A DNA stretch of 16,434 nt from an uncultured Clostridia bacterium (GTDB taxonomy: Bacteria > Bacillota > Clostridia > Saccharofermentanales > Fastidiosipilaceae). Every line of letters begins with the position of its first letter. Within the stretch, counting starts at the first letter, position 1. Below, piece after piece: positions 6,511-15,303 of this stretch. Below the pieces are notes generated by a model. It was not told where the DNA came from. It saw nothing but the letters and a program-made list of their open reading frames with translations, and ran no database searches. A program made the position numbers and the translations under genes. The DNA is taken from positions 1 to 16,434 of the forward strand of contig CAMXYS010000021.1 of NCBI GenBank assembly GCA_947253135.1. Direction: 5' to 3'.

Positions 6511-8331
6511 CTATTCAGGCTCGACCATCAAAGGGACGAGGCAACCCTTTTTGACATCTACCAAGCCCTTGTCGGTCAACTTTAAGGCGGGGCTGACAGC
6601 CAAGGACAGGGTGCCAAAGGACATGAAGGGGTTGTAGTGTTGATAACCAAGTTGTGCCATGGCCAGACGAACTTGTTCAGTCGCAGGGCCTACTTCCTCG
6701 ACCGGTCGGTCGGCCATAATGCCGCCAACCGGCAGGGGGAGCTCTGCGGCAATCGCTTGCCCGGCTGCATCAGTGACGACCCAGCCGCCTTGCAATTCGA
6801 TTAAGCGGTTGACGGCGAGGGCCATAGCAGCGGCACTTTTGCCGGCCACAAAGACATTGTGGTTGTCATGGGCATAGCTGGTGGCGATGGCGCCTTTTTT
6901 GTGGCAATTACCGGTAATAAAGCCAAAGCCGATATTGCCGTTTTTGCCGTACCGCTCTAAGCTGGCAGCCAATAAGCAGTCGGAATTTTCCCAGACCGGT
7001 CGCCCGTCTACTACGGGGAAGGTGCGGTAGACTTCCGTGGTTTTGGTCGACCCGTCATTGATTTCCATAACGCGGACGGTCACCTCTGTCTTGCCGGCCA
7101 GCTCGGTTGTGCTGAGACCTGCCGTCTGAAAGGTCCGGGCGCTGACCGGTTTTAAACGGATGCTGTGATTAAAGCTTGCCGGGAAGGTGGACGTTTTTAC
7201 TGAGCCCGCTAAGTAGACCGTCGTTGCGGCAGGCCTTCCTGTTGTCGGTTTTGTTTGCTTTGTTTGAGCGGCCGTTTTTTGGTAAATCAGGCGACCGTTT
7301 TTATAAACGGCAGCAATGTCAATTGTTTGCGGATCATCTAAAACGACAAGGTCGGCCAATTTACCGGGGGCGATGGCGCCACGGTCGGTCAGGTTCATCC
7401 GGCGCGCGGGGGCCAGACTGCCGTTGTAAAAGGCCTGCTCAGGTTTTAAGCCTAAACTGATGGCCCGCCTGATGACAGCATCCAAGTGCCCTTCGTGATA
7501 AAGAGTATCCGGCATGACGTCATCTGTGACAAAGGCGAATTGTTCATAGACGCCCAGTTCTTTAATTAAGTCCAAAAGTTCACGTGAGAGGGTTTTGTCC
7601 TGAATTTGGACAAACATACCCATCACAAAACGTTGCCGGAAGGCTTCTAAGTCATGTTCAGTGTGGTCGGAACCGATCCCTACCGCTAAGAAGCGAGCCA
7701 GGTCTAAATCGAGCAGGGCGGGGCAGTGACCTTCAATCGGGAAATGCGGCCGCACTGTTTTGAGGTAGTTGATGAATTTGGTAATTTCTAAATTGTTGGG
7801 CCGGATAACTTCGCGGTAGTTCATCACTTCGCCGACGCAAATCACTTCCGGATTGGCTAGCAGTTTTTTCATGTCTTCTGCTGTGATGCTGCCGCCGGTA
7901 GTTTCCAAGTGGGGGCCGGTGGCCGGGACACAAGAGGGAATACCGTAAAAAATGTCAATCGGCGCCGACCGGCCGGCCTTAATCATGGCCTCGATGCCGG
8001 CTGCACCTGCCACATTGGCAATTTCGTGAGGCTCTGAAACGATGGTGGTGACACCGCAGGCGGCCAGGCGCTCGCCAAAGCGGGCCGGTGTGACCATGGA
8101 GCTCTCGATGTGCATGTGGCTGTCAATCAAGCCGGGGATCACCCATTTACCGCTGATGTCAACAGTCGTTTGAGCGGTCAGTTCAGCTGACCCGTTCTTT
8201 TTTTCGTCAACATAGAGTAGCTTGCCTTGGTCGACCCAGAGATCGGCCGGGCGGAAGCTTTTTAGATAACTGTTGTAATACAGTCCACCTTTGAGTAGCA
8301 AGTCTACTCGGGACGAACCTTTTTCACCCAT
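6511..8331 (-). CDS. ade: Adenine deaminase
   Basis: A 606-residue amidohydrolase converting adenine to hypoxanthine and ammonia in purine salvage. Metal-site motifs are PGLIDSHMHIESSM with H72-x-H74, GEVMNYREVI (E168), EGHCPAL (H202), GSDHTEHD (H223) and FVTDDVMPDTLYHEGHLD (D270/D271). The C-terminal adenine-deaminase domain carries GFITGNCHKKGAIATSYAHDNHN. I place the start at ATG 8331, where GGAGGAG lies about 5-7 bases upstream and the protein begins just before VDLLLKGG. A longer frame from TTG 8451 would run through the promoter. Length fits the family. It leads the transcript into the purine permease. Confidence 0.95.
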   Translation of the reverse strand: MGEKGSSRVDLLLKGGLYYNSYLKSFRPADLWVDQGKLLYVDEKKNGSAELTAQTTVDISGKWVIPGLIDSHMHIESSMVTPARFGERLAACGVTTIVSEPHEIANVAGAAGIEAMIKAGRSAPIDIFYGIPSCVPATGPHLETTGGSITAEDMKKLLANPEVICVGEVMNYREVIRPNNLEITKFINYLKTVRPHFPIEGHCPALLDLDLARFLAVGIGSDHTEHDLEAFRQRFVMGMFVQIQDKTLSRELLDLIKELGVYEQFAFVTDDVMPDTLYHEGHLDAVIRRAISLGLKPEQAFYNGSLAPARRMNLTDRGAIAPGKLADLVVLDDPQTIDIAAVYKNGRLIYQKTAAQTKQTKPTTGRPAATTVYLAGSVKTSTFPASFNHSIRLKPVSARTFQTAGLSTTELAGKTEVTVRVMEINDGSTKTTEVYRTFPVVDGRPVWENSDCLLAASLERYGKNGNIGFGFITGNCHKKGAIATSYAHDNHNVFVAGKSAAAMALAVNRLIELQGGWVVTDAAGQAIAAELPLPVGGIMADRPVEEVGPATEQVRLAMAQLGYQHYNPFMSFGTLSLAVSPALKLTDKGLVDVKKGCLVPLMVEPE

Positions 8332-8633
8332 ATGCTCTCCTCCATATGATTTCCCAGATGAATCGGTTGACCGTTTTATTGTAGGGGTTTGCTGAAAAAA
8401 AGCAAGGTGGTGACTTTGTAACTGCCTTAAAGTTAGGCGGCGTAAAAGCAATTTGAGTGAGCTCCTACAAAAGTTATAAGCAGTTTTCCAGGTGGTTCCG
8501 GTAGTTGCTACTGTCTGCCTATTTTGGCCTGAAACTGGTAAAGTTTATAAAATGAAATAAATATATAGAAATGAACCTTTTGCCTTGGGTCTTGGTCTAA
8601 GACTATAGGAGCCTAATTAAAGGGGGGAATAGC
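8332..8633. other. Intergenic region between divergent ade and sigma-factor genes
   Basis: About 300 bases without a gene. It holds the ade promoter at its left end. Two possible promoters for the sigma gene lie at the right: TTGGCC-N16-TATAAA (8524-8551) and TTGCCT-N18-TATAGG (about 8580-8609). The latter contains the inverted repeat GTCTT-GGTCT-AAGAC (8589-8603), a possible operator. The centre (8400-8520) has only short inverted repeats and nothing I recognise. Confidence 0.4.
8378..8405 (-). promoter_or_regulatory. Putative promoter of ade
   Basis: On the minus strand TTGCTT (8400-8405) is followed after 16 bases by TACAAT (8378-8383), giving a leader of about 40 bases. I see no room for a purine riboswitch in that leader. 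Confidence 0.5.
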
Positions 8634-10547
8634 ATGTCAAACTTAGATCCTAAATACAGGGAAACCGCTCAGCGTTGGGGCTACTATGTGAGGCGAATTC
8701 AAGCCGGTCAGCCGGCTGCGTTTACCAGGTTATATGAAGAAAGCTTGCCCTATGCTTTTTATACCGTGAAACGCTACCTGGACAATCCTGAAGACAGCAA
8801 AGACATCGTTCAAGAGGGTTATATAAAAATCCTGCAACATATTCATGGCTTAAGAGAGCCTGAAAAATATATGGGCTGGATGAAACGCATTTTGATCAAT
8901 CTTTCGCTTAATTTTCTAAAAAGCGGTCAGCCGAATGTGTTTGTCGGCTTGGAGCCGGAAGAAGAGATCAATGGGCAAGCTCTAGAAATTCAAACTGAAC
9001 AAACAGGGCCGGAAAGAAGTTACATCAATCAGGAAACCGGTCAGTCTGTCTTTTACTTGCTCAGACAACTTCCCCCGAAACAGGCCATCGTCCTGGAGCT
9101 GTTTTATATGGATGAACTTTCTATCCAAGAGATTGCCCAAGCTTTAAACTTGCCGGAAGGGACGGTTAAGTCAAGGCTTTACACGGGTCGCAAAAAGTTG
9201 GAGGCAAGTATTAGCCACTACGAAGAGGAGTCGGGGGTAAAACTGTATGCAACGGCTTTCCTACCAGCTGTTTTGAGGGGACTGGATGCTGCCAACATCA
9301 GTCGAACGGTGAGTTTTGACCTGTATAAGGCCGTCGGCGAAGGCTTGCAACGAGCTCTCAATTGGCCCGTTTTTACAGCTCCGCCAGCACCTACACCTCC
9401 TGTAGCGCCTACACCCCCGACAGCTCCTGTGGGCCAGGGGTACTGGCCAAACGGCTATTCCCTGCCCGGTCAGCCGGGGACCGGAGCGGCCGCTGGAACT
9501 GGCCTGAGTGCAGGGGCAAAAGTGGGCATTGCCGTGGTGACGGCTACAGCTGTCGGGCTGGGCGTTTTTTTGTCCTATAAACAATTAGAAAAAAGTCGCT
9601 ATGGTAAGAACGCGTCCCCTGTGACTTCTGCCGTTCAAACGACCATCACCGACGATACCAAGGTTGACCGGCACATCGCTACCTCGACGGAAAACCATGA
9701 AAAAAAGTCCACCTGGTCACCTTACTACGAGCTGTTTGAGGCTAAGATCGGCGAGGTGGAAGAAAATAAAAAGGCGTTGGTTGAGCGCTTTGCGGCTGAG
9801 AACGGAGTGAATAGCGGGTATGGTGGTTGGTCCGGAGGTTCTGAAGTCGAATGGGCTGTTGCTAATTTAGGTGAGACTCCAGGCGGTTTACCGGAGTTAT
9901 ATATCCGCATGCCTTTTCAATGGACGGGACACGATTTCACACTCCCTGAAGGCATCATCCAGTCCTATGTGCTGGAAGGCGGTCAGCTGGTTAAAAAGGC
10001 TGAGTTTTGGAGCGGGGGCAAGGGGACCCTCTTGACTAACGGCACAGACCTTCTTACTTTAAAAAACACCGAAATTAATGGCTCTTGGGTAGATTCAAAT
10101 TTTTTATCTTACCGGAAGCAGCCGTTGATAGACTTTCTGAACACGGTAGAAAACCAGGGAGGTGAGAGCGAAGTGACTCTTTCGGGCCAGGCCGTTTTTA
10201 CCAGCTTTTATAAACCTGAACATAATTTGGACACCTATTTAAGCATGGATGGAAATGCTAAGGCGGCCTACGAAAGAGGTGACTATCTAACCTTTAGCAG
10301 GATGACGGATGGGCAAGAAGAAACCGTTATATTAATGAAAAGTAACGCCGCCTATTTTTCCGAAGCCTATGCAGAAGTCACCGGGGGACACTACAAGGTG
10401 CTGGACTTTATGCCGGCTTCAGCTCGCTCGGAGGAATTAGAAGAGATTTTGCAAGACGAGACATCGATGCTTTTAGACCCGGCCGACAGCCCTGACCTCA
10501 CTAACTTTTTAAGGGCCGGTCAATTGGCTTTTGTGACAGAGCAATAA
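8634..10547 (+). CDS. ECF sigma factor fused to a transmembrane helix and a large C-terminal domain
   Basis: A 637-residue protein. Residues about 28-97 form sigma region 2 (FTRLYEESLPYAFYTVKRYL, DSKDIVQEGYIKILQHI, YMGWMKRILINLSLNFLK). Residues 136-195 form region 4 (LPPKQAIVLELFYMDELSIQEIAQALNLPEGTVKSRLYTGRKKL). Then come a helical stretch, a proline-rich linker (250-281, repeated APTPP units), one hydrophobic helix (about 292-314) and some 320 residues of unrecognised sequence with aromatic and glycine-rich segments. With the sigma part cytoplasmic, the C-terminal part should be outside. AGGGGGG at 8621-8627 sets the ATG. ECF factors are usually held by a separate anti-sigma protein; none is adjacent, so tethering may be built in. 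Targets unknown. Confidence 0.9.
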   Translation: MSNLDPKYRETAQRWGYYVRRIQAGQPAAFTRLYEESLPYAFYTVKRYLDNPEDSKDIVQEGYIKILQHIHGLREPEKYMGWMKRILINLSLNFLKSGQPNVFVGLEPEEEINGQALEIQTEQTGPERSYINQETGQSVFYLLRQLPPKQAIVLELFYMDELSIQEIAQALNLPEGTVKSRLYTGRKKLEASISHYEEESGVKLYATAFLPAVLRGLDAANISRTVSFDLYKAVGEGLQRALNWPVFTAPPAPTPPVAPTPPTAPVGQGYWPNGYSLPGQPGTGAAAGTGLSAGAKVGIAVVTATAVGLGVFLSYKQLEKSRYGKNASPVTSAVQTTITDDTKVDRHIATSTENHEKKSTWSPYYELFEAKIGEVEENKKALVERFAAENGVNSGYGGWSGGSEVEWAVANLGETPGGLPELYIRMPFQWTGHDFTLPEGIIQSYVLEGGQLVKKAEFWSGGKGTLLTNGTDLLTLKNTEINGSWVDSNFLSYRKQPLIDFLNTVENQGGESEVTLSGQAVFTSFYKPEHNLDTYLSMDGNAKAAYERGDYLTFSRMTDGQEETVILMKSNAAYFSEAYAEVTGGHYKVLDFMPASARSEELEEILQDETSMLLDPADSPDLTNFLRAGQLAFVTEQ

Positions 10548-10578
10548 AAAAACAGGCCTCCGAATTTTCGGAGGCCTG
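10545..10578 (-). terminator. Intrinsic terminator of enolase gene
   Basis: CAGGCCTCCGAA (10553-10564) pairs with TTCGGAGGCCTG (10567-10578), a 12-base stem with a very tight loop. On the minus strand it is followed by TTTTTTTATT, a good U-tract. On the plus strand no T-run follows, so the sigma gene, whose stop it overlaps, would be ended less efficiently. Confidence 0.85.
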
Positions 10579-10617
10579 CCCATATCAGTGCGACTATAAA
10601 TTCAAACTGACGGTCAA

Positions 10618-11928
<1,311 letters not shown>

Positions 11929-11969
11929 CTACCTCCCAATGTTTGATGGTTAACTTTAATTTACGAGTG

Positions 11970-12015
11970 TTGAATTGTCATTATCACAATCGGTATCATT
12001 ATAGCACGGTATAAT
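11970..12015 (+). promoter_or_regulatory. Divergent promoter region of kinase and enolase genes
   Basis: For the plus strand TTGTCA (11975-11980) is 18 bases from TTATAG (11999-12004); a better -10, TATAAT (12010-12015), has no -35 and would start transcription at the ribosome site. On the minus strand a TATAAT (11998-12003) lies about 70 bases before the enolase start, without a convincing -35. Confidence 0.35.
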
Positions 12016-12033
12016 TAGAAAGGCAGAATTTTT

Positions 12034-13026
12034 ATGGCACAACTTCCGGAAATGCTTTATTTTTCCGTCCGCCAGCTGGAAGAGCAGTTGGGGGGCAAGA
12101 CCAAACACTTTATTCGCCAAAGTGAGAATGATTTTTTGATGAAAACCCTGTCGGTGGCAGAAGAGATCGCTTGGCGCCCGGAGGTAAAGCTGGTTTTTGT
12201 ATCGGGGCCGACCTCTTCGGGTAAGACGACCACCACAGCGCGCCTGAGCGGTGCCCTGGGTTTGTTCGGCAAACGGGCCCACCTGCTTTCCATGGACGAT
12301 TATTATTTACCGGTGCAGGATTCTACCGGTCGCAATGGCAGAAAGGATTTGGAGAGCCTGCACACGCTGGATTTACCTGCCTTGGAAGATGACCTAAAGG
12401 CCTTGTTAGATGGTGAAGAAGTGGTGCTGCCGACCTTTGATTTTCAAACCAGGAGCCGTCTCCACAATGCGGCTAAAAGCTTGCGTTTGGGGGAAGATGA
12501 CATACTGCTGGTGGAAGGCTTGCACGGTTTGGCGGAAGAGATTTGTAATTTAATTGAACCGTCAGCCCGCTATGGCATCATGCTGCGACCGTGGGCAACC
12601 GTGGTTGGAGACGGTCGCCTCTTATCCCCCCGCGACATCAGAATGTTGCGGCGGTGTTCTCGCGATGTCTTCCACCGCAATACACCGGCCCTGGCCACGG
12701 TGGATTACTGGCCGATGCTGGACGAGACAGAGGAGCAATTCTTCCCGGCCTACCTTGAAAGAGCAGATATCTTTATCAACACAGCGGTGGCTTATGAGGC
12801 CTGTATTATTCCGCAAATTGCCTGTGCAGCCTTGCAGGCGGACCTGGCCAAATATGAGTCCGGCAACCTGCCGCCCTCGCCCTATGTGCTGCCGGGTTAT
12901 ACCTACGCCGATGTTGAAACAGCTGTGGCGGAGGCCAGGCGCTTATTAAAAGCTTGCAGTCAACTGCCCACAATGGGCTTGGAGGCTGTGCCCAGTATTT
13001 CGATCCTAAATGAGTTCATCCATTAA
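12034..13026 (+). CDS. Nucleoside (uridine-like) kinase
   Basis: A 330-residue P-loop kinase of the uridine kinase / phosphoribulokinase superfamily, predicted to phosphorylate a nucleoside at its 5' position. Walker A is GPTSSGKTTT at residues 58-67. It is followed by LLSMDDYYLP (84-93), PTFDFQTRSR (133-142, typical substrate segment) and LLVEGLHGL (158-166, Walker B region). Many Clostridial homologues carry an extra N-terminal TGS/threonyl-tRNA-synthetase-like half and are about 550 residues; this one has only a 50-residue N-terminal lead-in. AGAAAGG at 12017-12023 is the only ribosome site visible for the ATG. It is not obviously co-transcribed with iolD, 261 bases downstream. Exact substrate is uncertain. 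Confidence 0.82.
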   Translation: MAQLPEMLYFSVRQLEEQLGGKTKHFIRQSENDFLMKTLSVAEEIAWRPEVKLVFVSGPTSSGKTTTTARLSGALGLFGKRAHLLSMDDYYLPVQDSTGRNGRKDLESLHTLDLPALEDDLKALLDGEEVVLPTFDFQTRSRLHNAAKSLRLGEDDILLVEGLHGLAEEICNLIEPSARYGIMLRPWATVVGDGRLLSPRDIRMLRRCSRDVFHRNTPALATVDYWPMLDETEEQFFPAYLERADIFINTAVAYEACIIPQIACAALQADLAKYESGNLPPSPYVLPGYTYADVETAVAEARRLLKACSQLPTMGLEAVPSISILNEFIH

Positions 13027-13110
13027 ACCGACACAGCGGATAAGCAAATTCGCTAAACTGCTAAAAAATAAAGGTCTTTGTCGTGCAAATCACCGAAATG
13101 GCCGATGATT

Positions 13111-13132
13111 TAATCAAAAGTTAATCATTTAA
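13111..13132. promoter_or_regulatory. Tandem 11-mer repeat, candidate IolR-type operator
   Basis: Two contiguous 11-mers, TAATCAAAAGT (13111-13121) and TAATCATTTAA (13122-13132), share TAATCA at one helical turn. The first fits the WRAYCAADARD box that I recall for Bacillus subtilis IolR at all 11 positions, the second at 9. A further 10/11 match lies at 13150-13160. Upstream of iolD, where such a site would be expected; the DNA is A+T-rich, so chance is possible. Confidence 0.45.
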
Positions 13133-13188
13133 ATACCTGCGAGCACAAGAAAACAAAAATCCAACTGCACTTAAAGAAAAATTGAAAA

Positions 13189-13214
13189 GTCCACCATTTT
13201 TACTAATGGTCGAC
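13189..13214. promoter_or_regulatory. 26-base imperfect palindrome, candidate operator of iolDE
   Basis: GTCCACCATT (13189-13198), six bases TTTACT, then AATGGTCGAC (13205-13214): 9 of 10 positions pair. It overlaps the -35 hexamer of the iolD promoter, the right place for a repressor. The cognate protein is not in the window. Confidence 0.55.
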
Positions 13215-13239
13215 ATAAAAAGGATTTCTTGTCTATAAT
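13210..13239 (+). promoter_or_regulatory. Putative promoter of iolDE
   Basis: TCGACA (13210-13215) is followed after 18 bases by a consensus TATAAT (13234-13239). The transcript would begin near 13246, leaving about 42 bases before the iolD ATG. Confidence 0.6.
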
Positions 13240-13287
13240 TTAAGCCATACACAAAGCCATTTACTTGAGAGTGGGAGGTAGGAATAA

Positions 13288-15225
13288 ATGGGCAAGTTAC
13301 ACATGACAGTCGGCCAAGCTGTCGTTAAGTTTCTAAATCAACAATATGTCGAGTTCGACGGTGAAGAACATCCCTTTGTCGATGGCATCTTCACAATCTT
13401 CGGGCATGGCATGGTTGTTGGACTCGGCCAGGCTTTGGCGGAAGATCCCGGCCATTTGCGGGTATATCAAGGACGCAACGAGCAGGGCATGTGCCACGCA
13501 GCTATAGCCTATGCCAAGCAAAATAATCGTCGTCGTCTGATCGCCTGCTCCTCTTCAATCGGCCCCGGTGCCTTGAATATGGTTACCGCAGCAGGCACAG
13601 CGACCGTCAACAACGTGCCGTTGCTGTTGTTCCCTTCTGATAGCTTTGCGACCCGGCAACCGGACCCTGTTTTGCAACAGATTGAGCAGAGCCACAACTT
13701 GAGCTTGACGGCTAACGACGCCTTTAAGCCGGTGGCTAAATACTGGGATCGGATTGTCCGCCCCGAGCAGTTAATGCCGGCTATGGTCAGCGCCATGCGG
13801 GTCCTGACCGACACTGCCGATACCGGTGCAGTCGTTATCGGCCTGCCTCAGGATGTCCAAGGCGAGAGCTGGGATTTCCCGGAATACTTCTTCCAGAAAC
13901 GTGTCCACCACATTGCCCGCCGCCCGGCTGATGACTATGAGGTCGAGCAGGCAGTAGCTATGATCAAGGCAGCTAAGCGTCCGCTTTTGATCGCCGGTGG
14001 CGGTGTGCGCTACTCTGAAGCCGGTGAGGCGGTAGCTGACTTCTGTGACCGCTTCGACATTCCTTTCAGTGAGACCCAGGCCGGTAAGAGTGCTATTCCC
14101 GGCTCACACAAATATAATTTGGGCGGTATTGGTGTAACCGGTACACAAGCTTCTAACCGCCTGGTGGGCAAGGCCGACTTGGTGATCGCTGTCGGCACTC
14201 GTTTGAACGACTTTGTCACGGGCTCCAAGTTCGTTTTGTTCCGCAACAAGGACGTTAAGGTTCTGGCCATCAACACCTGCGATTATGACGCCATGAAGCT
14301 CGACGCCACCCGCTGTGTAGGTGATGCCAAGACCGTCATCAAGCAGATTGCAGAAAAACTGTCCGGCTATAAAACTGAAAATGGTTATGCGGACGAGATT
14401 AAGGTCGTCAAGGACGAGTGGGAGAAAGAGCGCCTGGCCTGCATCAGCGCAAGCTACACCGGCAAAGACTTTGTTCCGGTTGTGCCCAGCTGGACACCGG
14501 AAATCATCTCCGACTATATCCGCGACGTGGGCGGTACGATTACCGAATCCAACGGTGTCGGCATTGTCCGCGAGGTGATCGACGACGACGCCATTGTAGT
14601 TGCCGCAGCGGGTTCTCTGCCGGCTGACTTAGAGCGCCTCTGGCTGACTGACGCCAAGGATTCCTACAACATGGAATATGGTTTCTCCTGCATGGGTTAT
14701 GAGCTGGCCGGTGCCCTGGGCTCCAAACTGGCTGAACCCGATAAGGAAGTCTACGCTCTTTTGGGTGACGGCTCCTTCCTGATGCTCAATTCCGAGATTA
14801 CCACGGCGATCCAAGAAAATAAGAAGATCAATGTAATTGTCTTTGATAACGCTGCCTTCGGTTGTATCAATAACCTGCAAATGGGCAATGGTGTCTCTTC
14901 CTTGGCGACTGAGTTCCGTCACCGCAACGAAGAGACCGGCCTGATGGACGGCGAGTATATTCACATCGACTTTGCCAAGGTCGGCGAAGGTTACGGCATG
15001 AAGACCTACACCTGCCGGACACCGGAAGAATTGCGGGCAGCTCTGGAAGACAGCAAAAAGCAGACCAAGTCTGTCTTGATTGACGCTAAGGTTCTGCCGA
15101 AGACCATGGCTGAAGGCTACGACAGCTGGTGGCATATCGGTGTGGCTTCAACCGCTAAATCTGAAGAGGTGTTAGAGGCAAGAAAACGGATTGATGACCA
15201 CCTGGCCGAGGCTAGAGTCTATTGA
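13288..15225 (+). CDS. iolD: 3D-(3,5/4)-trihydroxycyclohexane-1,2-dione hydrolase (ThDP-dependent)
   Basis: A 645-residue thiamine diphosphate enzyme of myo-inositol breakdown. It opens the ring of the diketone made by IolE to give 5-deoxy-glucuronate. The N-terminal pyrimidine-binding domain has the catalytic glutamate E65 in YQGRNEQGM and the SSSIGPGALNMVTAAGTA loop. A central domain (about 215-355) contains GKADLVIAVGTRLNDF. The C-terminal pyrophosphate domain has LLGDGSFLMLNSEI (GDG at 493-495, N501) for Mg-ThDP binding. Length is close to the roughly 640 residues of Bacillus IolD. GGGAGGT (13273-13279) lies 8 bases before the ATG. It is first in a two-gene unit with iolE. Related ThDP enzymes such as acetolactate synthase are excluded by the iolE neighbour and N-terminal sequence. 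Confidence 0.95.
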   Translation: MGKLHMTVGQAVVKFLNQQYVEFDGEEHPFVDGIFTIFGHGMVVGLGQALAEDPGHLRVYQGRNEQGMCHAAIAYAKQNNRRRLIACSSSIGPGALNMVTAAGTATVNNVPLLLFPSDSFATRQPDPVLQQIEQSHNLSLTANDAFKPVAKYWDRIVRPEQLMPAMVSAMRVLTDTADTGAVVIGLPQDVQGESWDFPEYFFQKRVHHIARRPADDYEVEQAVAMIKAAKRPLLIAGGGVRYSEAGEAVADFCDRFDIPFSETQAGKSAIPGSHKYNLGGIGVTGTQASNRLVGKADLVIAVGTRLNDFVTGSKFVLFRNKDVKVLAINTCDYDAMKLDATRCVGDAKTVIKQIAEKLSGYKTENGYADEIKVVKDEWEKERLACISASYTGKDFVPVVPSWTPEIISDYIRDVGGTITESNGVGIVREVIDDDAIVVAAAGSLPADLERLWLTDAKDSYNMEYGFSCMGYELAGALGSKLAEPDKEVYALLGDGSFLMLNSEITTAIQENKKINVIVFDNAAFGCINNLQMGNGVSSLATEFRHRNEETGLMDGEYIHIDFAKVGEGYGMKTYTCRTPEELRAALEDSKKQTKSVLIDAKVLPKTMAEGYDSWWHIGVASTAKSEEVLEARKRIDDHLAEARVY

Positions 15226-15255
15226 TTCTGCTACAATGATCGAATGAAGATGTCG

Positions 15256-15277
15256 CCGGCGGAGCTCTTTCCGCCGG
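15256..15277 (+). promoter_or_regulatory. Hairpin between iolD and iolE
   Basis: CCGGCGGA (15256-15263) pairs perfectly with TCCGCCGG (15270-15277) around a 6-base loop. No T-run follows, so it probably stabilises or sets the level of the two parts of the mRNA, rather than ending transcription. Confidence 0.55.
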
Positions 15278-15303
15278 TGCCTGTTGTCAGATAGGAGAAG
15301 GCT

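Noticed and set aside
8332..8451. N-terminal extension of ade to a TTG at 8451
   Set aside because: It would read through the likely promoter, has no ribosome site, and the family N-terminus fits the ATG at 8331 with GGAGGAG in front.
8332..8633. Purine riboswitch upstream of ade
   Set aside because: The conserved purine-aptamer loops are not visible on the minus strand, and the predicted leader of about 40 bases is too short.
12010..12015. Perfect TATAAT as the -10 of the kinase gene
   Set aside because: There is no -35 at the right distance, and the start of transcription would fall on the ribosome site; an upstream pair is more likely.
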